64,000 nt of DNA from Hirundichthys speculiger (lineage: Eukaryota > Chordata > Actinopteri > Beloniformes > Exocoetidae), in assembly GCA_018398805.1 (NCBI GenBank), contig JAGFBZ010000703.1, positions 124,001-188,000 of the forward strand, read 5' to 3'. Shown here one piece after another: positions 25,201 to 37,200 of this stretch. Under the pieces are notes generated by a model. It ran no database searches. It was not told the origin of the DNA and was given only the letters and a program-made list of their open reading frames with translations. The first letter of the stretch is position 1. Every line of letters begins with the position of its first letter. The position numbers and the translations under genes were made by a program.

Positions 25201-28200
25201 AAGTGAGTCGAGTGGAGTTAAGTATCAACTTCCTCAGGCTAAATTACCTCAGATAATTGCCAAACAGTGAGCGACACAGGCAAAACAAATCATAAGACTA
25301 CTTTCTCTGAAGGATATTTTTATTATAGATTTGGCGCAGCAGCTCACTTTGCAGTAGCTGTTGTTATTTAGTCTCTTCAAAGATTCATCATAGATGGTTA
25401 CAGCTGCCGGCAGGAAGCGTAAACTGTAAACTAATATGGCTAAACAGGATGCAGGTCTAAGTGCGTACCATGTCATTTTCCAGCTGTGATTCCAGAACAC
25501 GACTATGAAACATGGGCAGGTTCTGAGTCTGAGTTGGGACGGTCCAGAAAACTGCACATGTTCAGCTGCGTAAAAAAGTGAGAGGGTGGTGCTATTGTTT
25601 CTGTTGTGGGGGTGGGGGTGGGGGTGGGGGTGGCAGGAGAGAAAGCAGATGAAGGGGGAGGGGGGGGGGGCGCTGAGAAGGCAGGAGGGACTAAGAGAAA
25701 AATAAAGAGACATGGGGTGACTTTAAAACTAACCACAACCAGATGGGGAGGTAAGGGAGAGCCGCAGTGGAAAGAAACCGAGCGGTGTGAAGAAAACAAC
25801 TGCGAGAGGAGGAGGGAGACTGGAGGGAGACTGGAGGGACTGGTGAGGAGGAGGAGGAGGAGAAGGGAGGGCAAGTGAGGAATTTTTTCCTATACAGACT
25901 TAAGTTTTTTTCTCTTTCTTGGGAATGAGGGGGAGGTTTTATGTAATGGCTAAGATGCTGTTTGAGTGAAACTGCTCTGTGAATAACTGCTATGATGCTA
26001 GCAGGACGACAACAATCCCCCCACTTCCTCCTCCATTTCAGTCATACACAAGACTCTGACATGAATCTTCTAATTATACCCAGTCTTATTCTTTCCTCAT
26101 CCAACTTTCTTTCTATCTTTTCTTCTTTCTCTTCATCATCACAAGGCAGATGACTCATTTGTGCTTATAAAGAAAGGATGGAATGACAAAGACGCCAACT
26201 TCATTTGGGAGTGAGAGCTTTTAACTGAATCATATGACCACCAGCGTGCCCTCCGTTCATCCCAGTCACAAGTAACTGGTGATATGGGCGAGGCCGGGTC
26301 ACCCCCAGATACGTACAAAATAAACTTACCAAGCACGAAAGAAATTCCATTTGAATTATTATAAGCATCTGCCTTTGCTCTCAAAACCACAGATCTTCGT
26401 TCCAAGAATTCAACGTGATGTTTGAATTGTCCCTTTTAAAATTCTGCTCCATGTTTTATTTATATATTTATTGGTTTCCTCTACCGTTATATTACATTTT
26501 AATATTATATCATATCATAAAACCCCCTCTAATATAATAAAAAAAAAAACAAAACCAAAAGCAAGATAGTCTATCTCTACGTGGTGACACAGTTACAGTA
26601 GTAGTGCGACGATGCACACGCCAGTTCACTCCCACCACCGGACAGAAGGTGCTCGGTGAAACATAATTGCGCCAACCACCTGAGAGCAGACAAAAATATC
26701 TGCCTTTAGGCTTTCACTATTTTAAACTGCCAGCTCTTACTTTTAAACCCTACCGTTGAATTCTCACAGCACGTGGAAAGCATCGCGGTTCGGTTTCACA
26801 TCAGCTTACTCCGTCCTCAAACATGACCTGGAGTCGCACAGACAGTGGCCACGGTTACATGATGTTTTTTAATTCAGAATTAATTATTCCGAATTAAACT
26901 ATTTTCCTTCGAGTTTACATGGAAATAATAATTCTGAATTGAGGTTTACATGGAAAACACGTTTGTTCGGCTTTATCCAATTCCGCTTAAGGTCTGGGGA
27001 TTGGGAAGGGTTCTGATTGGATAGGGGGGGCGGACATCTTTACGTCTTTACGTCTACCGGAAGAAAACAAACTTAGCAACAACTCGATTAGCAACAACAT
27101 TCCACTTATTTTTGACCTAGGTGGCATCTCTATCTGCGAAACCTCCTTCATTTAACCTGGCCGCTACAACTGTTTCCTGCCATCTGTTCTTTTAATTATT
27201 TCCAGTTCCTCCAAGCTATTTATTAAATACATCGTCTCTGCTCTTGAACACCGTTTACTGCGTGCTGCCATCTTGAAACTTTGTTTTGAAAACAAGCCCA
27301 GCGCGGAATATACGCGTCATCGCGACAGACGGCCAATGGAACTAGCATGCTCAGAAAGACGGGATTTAATTTAAAGTGGAATAAGTGTTTACATGACCAC
27401 AGAATTATTCTTTTCGGAATTAAAATCGGTATAAACCAGCCACTTACTTCGGAATTAAGTTTAATTCGGAATTGACATTTTCATTTGGAATTAGGTGTTT
27501 ACATGGTAACTTTTAATCATTTTAAATCGGATTTAACTTTAATTCTGAATTAAAGAGGAATTAAACTTCCCATGTAAATGCACGGAGTGATTCAGAGCCG
27601 AGTGCAGCGAAGCGCCGCCAGCTAAGCTGGACTTTTTGAGAGATTATGTTTTTATCCCGAAGGTTTCCAGATCACATGACAGTTGCGCGGGAGTCTGTTC
27701 ATTTAAAGATGTAGACTTCGCCGTGTCTTGTTCTTTCTGAATGTATTGTGTTACCAGTGTTATCCCTGGATGCGTTCATTAAAAAGTTCACGAACTAGTT
27801 CATATTTTGTGTGAACGTGAACTGAACGTGCTCTCTTTCCCCGTGACGAACGTCGGGTGTGAACGAGTTCATTTGGGTGATTGTGAATGACGCTCTTTCA
27901 AAGTTCACACACGGTCAAAAACCGTTCCAGGTTTCCAGCGAACCCCATTTAAAATCCACCACCAACGAGCCTGATATGTATCTGAGGAAATCAATCAAAC
28001 ATGGCAACACGAGCTGTTGCTTGTGTCGCGCTAACAATTGCATCATCAAATGTTTAAAACAAGCAGGAAGATGAAAGCTGCAGTCGCCTGGAGCCCCGAC
28101 TCCAAAGATTACACTGTTCACACTGTAATCTTTGGAGTCGGGAATGAAACATAGAAATGGGAGAAAAAAACATTTTCACCTAGTACCTTCCTCATATTTT

Positions 28201-31200
28201 TAATCTACTGTGGAGAGAAGCTGAAAGGGAAATGATAGTTTTACATGGGCTGCCCCTTCAATGCTAATGTGAACCTGGTTGGTTCAGGATTCTGAATTGG
28301 ACACATAGTTTTCGACAGATAAAATGGATAAAATAATTGCTGTTTGTGGTGGTGTAGTATATGGGCAGTGGCAATCATTTTGACAAATAATTGATCGCAG
28401 AAACATAAAACATTAAAAAAAAAGAACTAAAAAATGTACAATTTATTTAATGTTTTGAAATGGTGAACTGAACTAGTTCATTTTAATTTCTGTGAACTAT
28501 GAACTGAACTAGTTCGTGTAGAAAGTGAACTTGCCCAACACTGTGTGTTACATTGACTACTGCCACTGTCATTGAAAGAAACACATAAACACAATGTTCA
28601 TTTCTGTCCAAGCTACGAAGAAATAAACCTGCCAGAGCTCGGGGATGTTAGAAACAGAATGTACAGATATTTAGACGTTTACAATGCAGCAACATTTATG
28701 TCCTACTTGTTCTCATCCTGTCAGATTAGAGATTAAATGGAAAACATGATCATGACTCATTAAATGGAAGAAAAAAATCCCCAACAAAGACTATCAAGCT
28801 TTTCAGCAGTTTATTTAATAAAGTTGATGTTATGATTTAATTATTAGAAGACCTAGAGAATAAATCTTAAATAGTGAATGAAAAGATATAAATAACCCCA
28901 GCAAGGATCTGATGAAGCCCACTGAGGAACAAAAAAATGAAAAATTTAATTTAATCTGGCATATCTACATGATGGGCCGGAGGACCGTTTTTTCACATCT
29001 TTTAACTGGAAGCAGGAGAGTGTTGGGTGACAAAAATGCAAATCAAAAACATTTCCAAAAACACCACCATTGAACCAGTTGAGCAAGTTGCCAAACACTC
29101 TGCACCCAAACTGTTTGTGAGTTTTAACAAAACATTTACCTCAAGACAAGTACGCCATGAGACAGTGACAAAGACAGAATAGAGGTATATAAAAAAATAA
29201 TAAATAAATAAATAAAGACGTACTGATGTAGAAGGTGCTGGGGGGTTGATTTCCATCGAGCTTGAGTTCCAGCAGGCTGCTGATCTTGTTGTCATGTCTC
29301 AACCAGAGAGCCACACCCAAGATTACGCCTCCTGCAAGCTGCAACATATGACAAGCAGTTTTGTTGATTAAATATTTTTTTTAATTATTATTAATGAATT
29401 AATAAAAAATAGACACACACATACATACACATTCGTATGTACGATCTGACTTTAATGTGCATCAGGGCTCTTCACAAGCTGATCAACAGACAACACCATT
29501 TTCTTAGATCAATAAAAAGAAGGAAAGATTTTCCTTTTAAAAGTGGAAAATCTTCTGTATTGAATCTGAATCTGTAATCTGTGTCTGCATGTACAACCGT
29601 TGTTGTTGAGACAGCTCACTATACACTGCCAGTAAAAGAAAAAAAACACATTTATGTCAGGCACTGTAGAGGTTCATGAAAAAGTAGTTTCAGTCCAGTG
29701 TTCAGCCAGTGCAACACGGCTCTAGGTTTATTTTTCCAACTAATCTGTCACCGGTGGTTTATACACTGAAGAAACACCATTTAAAACATATAAAAGAGGG
29801 TTATGTTTTATCTTCAATTGCAAAGTCCACTGAATCTTATTCTTCCCCGTTTTCTAAAGCAGCGTTCCCCAATCCACGCCTGGGGGGGGCCGCTCCAACA
29901 AACATCCTTCAAATGAAAGGCTCCTCAACAGACTGGTGTAGATGACATGCTGGTAGTGATCCTTTCATTTAAATCAGGCGTGCTGTAGCAGGGAAACATC
30001 TGGAACATGCAGGGCAGCAGCCCTGGACGGATGGAACTGGGGAACACTTAAACTTCATCTCTTATTGAAGAACCTGGACTGCCTGGGTTATATACTCTAA
30101 GCCTTTACATTTTTGTCTTACAGCATTTGTGTTGTACTCAAACTGTTTAGCTCTTTTGCTAAACTATTAATCAGTGGACTTGAATAAATGTTGAAGCTTT
30201 TTTTCTCTTTCTATTGAATGGTTTTCATTTGTTTTTCAACTGAATTGTAACCTCAATAACTGGATTTGAACTGAATCATGCAATTTCTAAACATTTACAG
30301 CTTTCCCATGAGTCACCAGGATATTCACCAGCCCATGGTTCTGCAGGATGTTATAATACACGTAACTACTAGATTTGCCTGAGAAAAACTCACCCGACTG
30401 GGTAAAGATTAAAAAGATATCTGTGCATGTCAGAACAGAAGCTCAAACGATGGTGGCCAAAACTGGTCCGAAGTGAATCAATGATGAATTCACAGATGGG
30501 ATTCAAGTAAGTGTCTTCCTCAGTAAGTGCATGTGATCTCATTACAATGATGCAAAATAAGTAGAAAAGGCACGAGGAGAACCTCAGAGGAAGTCTGTGT
30601 CCCTGAGTGGCCCTTCTAAAAACCAGATGTGAAGTCCATGGAACATCTGTAGACACCTGAAGATGGTTTGGAAGAAACTTCCCATTTTAGCCATTAAATC
30701 AAGAAAATAACAGAAAAATGAAAGGATCTGAAAAGAGTCCACATGAGAAACTGAGGTGAATGTGTAAAAATGCTGTAAAGGGAAATCAGGGGTTTTACAA
30801 ATGGCTTCGGTTTGAATAGTTTCCTAAGATGACTTCATTCATGGATTCTCCTGATGACTCAACATATTCCTGTAAATGATGTGGTGGAGGGCAACACTTG
30901 GATATTTTATTTGTTTGGATATTCTTGAGCCGAGCAACCCCCGTCACCCAGCAGCTGGCTGGAAACTAACCACAAGTGGAAACGAGTCCTTGCGCGTTAC
31001 ACGTGTAGCGTGCACATGTAAGGATTTGGAAAGTACAAATATTATTACTGAAATCTTTTTCAGACATGAAACAGGTGCTTCATCGGCCTCTTAAAACAAT
31101 GGCATTTAGTCATCAGATTAGTGAGTTTTCTGTTTATGTTCGGACACGCAAGTGCCGCTCAGATATGTGTGAAATTCAGCTGCAGATTAGGTGAAACATT

Positions 31201-34200
31201 TTCACTCACAGTTTTCTCACATCCAGTAAAATATCGCATTGGTTGATGGTAGCAGATGAAAGGGTCATTTTTCTACATCTTTGAGCTTATTGAACAATTG
31301 AAAAACAGAAAAATGTCTTCTTTGTGAAGATTAAGTGACACTACAGTAACAGAATAGTTCTCACCAACTCAAGAAAAGCGTGGCCTGCTGCCTCACCTGT
31401 CTTCCAATGTCACTGCTGTTTGTCAGATGAGAACACATGCAGCCACACAAAACTGTGTAAGACCTTCTAGACTTCCAATTCCTCCCTTAACCCTCAATCT
31501 CAACCCTCGCCCTTAACCCTCAATCTTTGGCCCTCAATATTGGCCTTGGAAAGTAAGTGTAAGAGCTATCTTGTGACTCAGAAATGGGACACCCCTTGAG
31601 TAAAGTTACGTCTTCAGACTGTGGGGGGCGGCCTTACGCCAAAGCTACGTCCAGTCTGTCAAGAAGACAACGATGAAGAAGAAGGAGAAGAAATAGAAGA
31701 AGAAGGGGAGGCATTCATATTTTGATATTTTATTTATATCTTTATTAACTACAAAAATACTTACATTTGTAGCTACGTTTTTTTGTAGCCATCCTTTTCG
31801 AAGACGTCTTAGTGAAAATACGCAATGCACTCTGGGTAGCCCTTACTCCCAAGGGTGGTGCTGGAGAATCTCAATATTGAGATTCTCCAGCACCACCCTT
31901 GGGAGTGCTGGAGAATCTCAATATTGAGGGCGATACAGCCCTCAAACTTGACATGCTGAGAATCGGGACAGCACTTGCGCTTCACGGGAGCGCACATTTT
32001 TGAGATTGAGGGTTGAGATTGAGGGTTTGAGTCCTCAAAACTCAAATCAAGTCAACATGCGCAGCCCATTGTTTAACAAAACAGAGGTGGGCTGAAGCTG
32101 TTGGCGATACAGCAAACGCTTCAAGGGAGGCTCAAGTGCTTTTTTAAACAGTTTTCTCTCATTCATGAGGCTCAAATGCCTGGAAAACAAAAGAAGCAAC
32201 ACTTAGGCATTGTATGTACATCTATAGTGTAGGAACGTTTGGACAAGGGATGCACATGGTTAACCGTTTAACCGATAACAGTAACTCTAACCGATTAATA
32301 CTAACGGTCAATTTTGTTTTTAAGCTACGTAATTCAATCAACTCATGGGGGCGTGTCGACAGGTGCAACAGGCCTCTGATTGGTCAATTCTACTTTCACG
32401 TAGAAAAGAGCGCGTCATCGAAAAAATGAGGAAATTCCCACATCTGTACGATTCTGGTTCTCCACACTACAAAGACAGCACATATTTTAGTAATTCATGG
32501 AGGGAGATAGCGATGAATGTGGGTCTGGATACGGCCGAGATGGTGAAGAAGTGGAAAAACACAAAAGATACGTTTAGTAAGTTTAGCTAGTTCGTGATTG
32601 TCCCTCTTGCGTTGTGGCGTTGAATAACATAGCGGAGACCGCGCTAGTATAAATCAAAAGTGACGGCGGCATCTCTACGACAAGCTGACGGTGACACATT
32701 GCCGTGAGAGTATATACGGGAAAGTGTCCGCATGCGTCCACGACAACACGCGCAACATCACAGCAGCCAACTCTCCCGGACTTAACGGTTATTAATCGTT
32801 AAAGGGCGTCGGTTAACGGTCATAAAAAAATCCAAAATGTGCATCCCTAGTTTGGACAGTGCCGTTATATATTGAATTGTTAATTTATCAAGTCTTTTTT
32901 TTTATAATGCAATCTGTTAGATTCCTCAGAACAGCCAATCAAACCCTTTGTTAATTTGCATCCCTGCCCATAAATGAAACAGCTGAATTTATATGTATGT
33001 CATGTTGAACATGTTACATATCTGATAGAACACACTGGAATGTTACTCTACTACTTTGCATTTTTCCAAGTGACAATCACCCTCACAAACCCACTGAAAT
33101 TCATGGACATCAAGATGACGTCAGAGCCAATGGAGAGAACTAATAAAAACACACTTTTATGTCATTATTTTAGGTAAGTGATTAATTCACAACAGCATCT
33201 TATGAATTATGTAACATGCAACAAAATAACCAGTAATTCAAATGAAAATCTTTGGGTTCCTTGTGGGTGCTGTTAGCGACAGAAACAAAAACCAAAAACC
33301 ATACTTATACCAGAGTATAGTTGAGAACAGTTTGGTCTAGGACAGTAATTCAATAACAAAATATATCAGATAACAAAGTGATTCAATAATGATCATATGA
33401 CTTTTGAACACATTCCCGATATCATGAAGTACATTATTATTACAATGTCAAAAGTGTGTTTGCTTGATGGTAATGTCATATTTCTCCCTTATGAATTTAA
33501 GCAATAAATGATCACATTTTATTTCTTACCATTTTTTAATTCTAACTATTATATAGTTTTATAGGATGACATTTTATGGATTTGGCTATTTCATTTTTCA
33601 AAGGTTTGTGGGTACAGTTGTTTGCATATTAATACAAAAATATGGTTCATATGATCGATATCAGAATTTCCTCTCAACCAAAATTAAAAAACAAAACGTG
33701 AAATAAATTTTGGCTGTCTTCCAACCTTACTCATAAATAAAATCACCATGAGGCTAAAGAGAGTTAGTGGCGGATATTTTTAAGGTTTTGTATCAAAAGA
33801 CAACCACACAACAACACAGTTGAGCACTCTTAAGGCTGATCTATGCTTCTGCATAGCAGCTATGCACATACGCTACGCATGATACTCGTGGGTCATTGCT
33901 TACGTTGCTCTGTAATTACGCGACCAACCACTAGACGGCAGTCCAGGTTCTGTTCTGCAGCGCCAAGTTTCATTTTGTTTACAATTTTACTTTTATAGAG
34001 TACATATTACATGAGTCGGCACAGATAAATGTTGAGCATCAGTTGTTTTTACAGACGCTGCAGTAAACTATTGTTCTACCCGACTTGACGAAGAAGAAGT
34101 AGCCGGCGAGAAATACAAAGAACAAATTGGACCAATCACAGTTCTTGCAATTAGTTCTTGTTTTTCATGCTCAACACAAACCGTATACAAATGACACAAC

Positions 34201-37200
34201 ACACAGTTACATTTGGAGAGAGGTACACGTCAGCATATGGTGTAGCCTACAGCGTAGGGTTCACTCCTACGGCATAGCTACGGCATAGTTTTGACACAAA
34301 AATATAAGTCGGCCCCAACACTGAGCTGTGGTAATAAAACTACAGTTAACTTTCCACAAAAAGTATGTTAAGTTATGTGTTACAGTCATGAGTAATCGAG
34401 GGTTGAAACTTTCTTTCTGAAAGGATAGTCTGGTGGTAAAGGACATAATAAAGCAATGATGCACTTTTTTTCCAACACTGTAGAAAATGTAACTAGTTCT
34501 TAACATCACTGCCACTTAGATACAAAGAAAGAAAACAAAATCATTCTATCAGACATTTTAAGGGTTTAATGATTTTAGTCAGATGTAAATGACCAGATCA
34601 GGTACTACCAATGAGCTATGGGTTTCTCATTTAGTGTTGGTTGCAATTACTGTTTGTAATACATCTGATCAGAAGATGGATGTTTCTTCAGGAATCTGTT
34701 GTTTTTCTGACATTTAATAATCTTTAAGTGATCTGACATCTTATTATTTTATCAACAATGTATAATTGCTAGTATTTTACGTCTGGCCTGTTTTAATGTA
34801 TATCATATTGTTATTTACATCCATGGCAGTTGTCCTGCTGCTTCCTGTTCATCCTGCCACTCCCTGTACAGCCTCTGTCCAAGTAGTTAACACTTAAATC
34901 TAATCTAGCTGTTGCTAAATCTGGAGCATGCTCATATTATGATCATTACAGCAACGCACCGATACGAGGCAGCCCCTCTTTGTTCTGGAGGTGGAGGGAC
35001 TGTCCTGCACAGAAAGTAATCAGTTAGCTATAAAAAGGCATAGCAGCTACTAAATCTTGCCGGTGAGAGAGGAGACAAACAAATGCTACTAAATTTGTGT
35101 TGATCTGGTATATGTGCATTATTAGGTGGTGATGTAACACTGGAGCTGCTGCATGGAGCAGATTTCCTTCCCTACATGGCAGGGTAAAAAATAAAAACAT
35201 GCAAGTGGGCTACTGTTAATTTCTATGAACAGAAAAAACATGGATCAATTGAAGCAATGGATCATCAAATTGTTGTTTTTTTTAAATAATTATTAGTAAG
35301 GACTTATAACTGAGTAAAGAAAGGATAGTGCACAATCTGCTCCATCTGAAGATGGCTAACTGTAGTTTCTGAGAATAGAGCTAAACCAAAACAGGCCCTC
35401 CCAGCCAGCCGGCCCCACCCCCCCCATCCTCCTCTGTTACCGAGGTCCATTCCAGAGCTACAGCCAGCGGCTGCCTAGCAACCAGATAAACACCATTAGT
35501 GTGCAGAAGTTCAACACACCACACAGAACAGAATTGCTGGGGGGTGAGCCATCATCCATTTCTTAAGATGTTCTGTTTGAGCCGCTACCTCATTAATAAA
35601 AGCCATTTACTGTCGCTCCAGACACACATTGTTAGGAAGAAAAAACAAAAAGTGAGAAAGTGGTCAGTGTTGCAGCTGACGCAAGCACAACTGTCATACT
35701 TTCACTTTTAGAAAGTCACATGAAGTGGTTTGTTGTGTCTGTGTTTATGAGTAACATGTGTAGGTTAAGTGTGAGCAGTTTTATTAATGATTACAAGATT
35801 CAGAGCTCAACCAGAGCAGTTGTATAATACTTGGATAATGTGACAAAGGGCAGCACAGCACGGCTGAAACAACTTCTATCCACGTTCAGGACAAGTCCAG
35901 CTCCCCGGTAACTGAACAGGACAGACTGGGACTCACCAGCACAAACCACTGGAGAAAGTAACAACACGGGTAATTACTAATCCAAGTAAACCATAATTAT
36001 GGTATTCAGGACATTTTAGGAAAGGATCAACCACAGATATTGTACTGTTTCACTACAAGTTTATGGAGACACTGAACTCTGAATGGTAATTATAATAATA
36101 GTTGAGTATAAGACTTAAGCAGAAAATAAAAAATGCAAAAATTGAAAAAAAAAAAAAGAGGTCATATTCAGATCAAAGATCAGAGTTGTTTTTATTTCAA
36201 TATTTTTTAATGCTTAACATACACTGGATACAACATGTCACAAAATAAAAATAAATAAAATTTAAAAAAAACATAATTTTTTCCATAAAATTTTCAACTG
36301 AGACACAAAAAGCAAAAGTCCCTTTTTTTTTTTTTTTAAACAGTCTCTGCACAGACAGAATACGACCACGAGTCTCACTGAAACAAGTTAGTCCCCTGAA
36401 CATTTAATACGACAAGGTTTGGGATAAATACACAAGCCATATAAAAACTATGATTAGCTGTTGCCCTTTAAATAAGCATTATAACAAGCTGCAGTTTGCA
36501 ATACAGTGGTACCTCTACTTACGAACGAACCTATTAACGAAATTTCCAGGTAACAAAAGGCCTCTTCGGAAAAATATTGCATCCATATACGAAAGAAATT
36601 CCAGGTTACGAAGGCGAAAAATTTCAAAATACGCGCTGCTACTCGCAGCTCCCAGAGTCCACTGGACGTAACATACTTGTCGGCTCCTGTTGGCTATCGC
36701 TCAGCATCTTCCTGGCATCCCATTGGCTATCACTCAGCATCTTCTTGGCATCCCATTGGTTAGGAGGGCGGCCCCCTTGTCTGTACGAGCGTAACCCAGC
36801 AACCCAGGTAAACAAACAACTTTTATTCTTTAAATGTACTTTAGTCTTTGTTTTTTTATTTCTACATTAGTATAATTGTGCAATAATCTAATTCCAACAT
36901 GTATTTCTTACAGGTTTTTATGTCATTTCATGTATTATTTACAATTTATAAAAAAAATCATGTCTGAGTTTTGGGCGCCTTGGGACGGATTAGGCCGTTT
37001 ATAGGGTAAAACCCATTTCTAATTACGAAATTTTCCGTTTACGAAATGACAACTTTCAGTACAAGTGAATTTCGTAAGTTGAGGTACCACTGTAAATACA
37101 TCGTTCATCCAGGCACACCCTTTCACAAATGTTCACTCATGTTTCCTGAGTGAACATCCTCCCAGCATATACACAGGACTTGTATTACTTCCTGACCCTT

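Larger units (their letters stand above)
17698..29223 (-). other. cd81 intron 2
   Basis: An 11.5 kb intron. It holds the inverted pair of Myb/SANT-bearing elements (20833-21570 and 26850-27582), a 366 bp TA-flanked element (22557-22922), a hAT element (27755-28543), a polyA run at 22181-22210 and a G-rich tract at 25606-25670. A CA-rich tract lies near 19262-19304, and a polyA-tailed AT-rich segment ends at about 19515. The remainder is unassigned. Confidence 0.7.

Noticed and set aside
25249..25878. Several overlapping frames of 90-154 codons on both strands
   Set aside because: They run through the G-rich/purine-rich tract and translate to proline-, serine- or glycine-rich low-complexity sequence with no domain.
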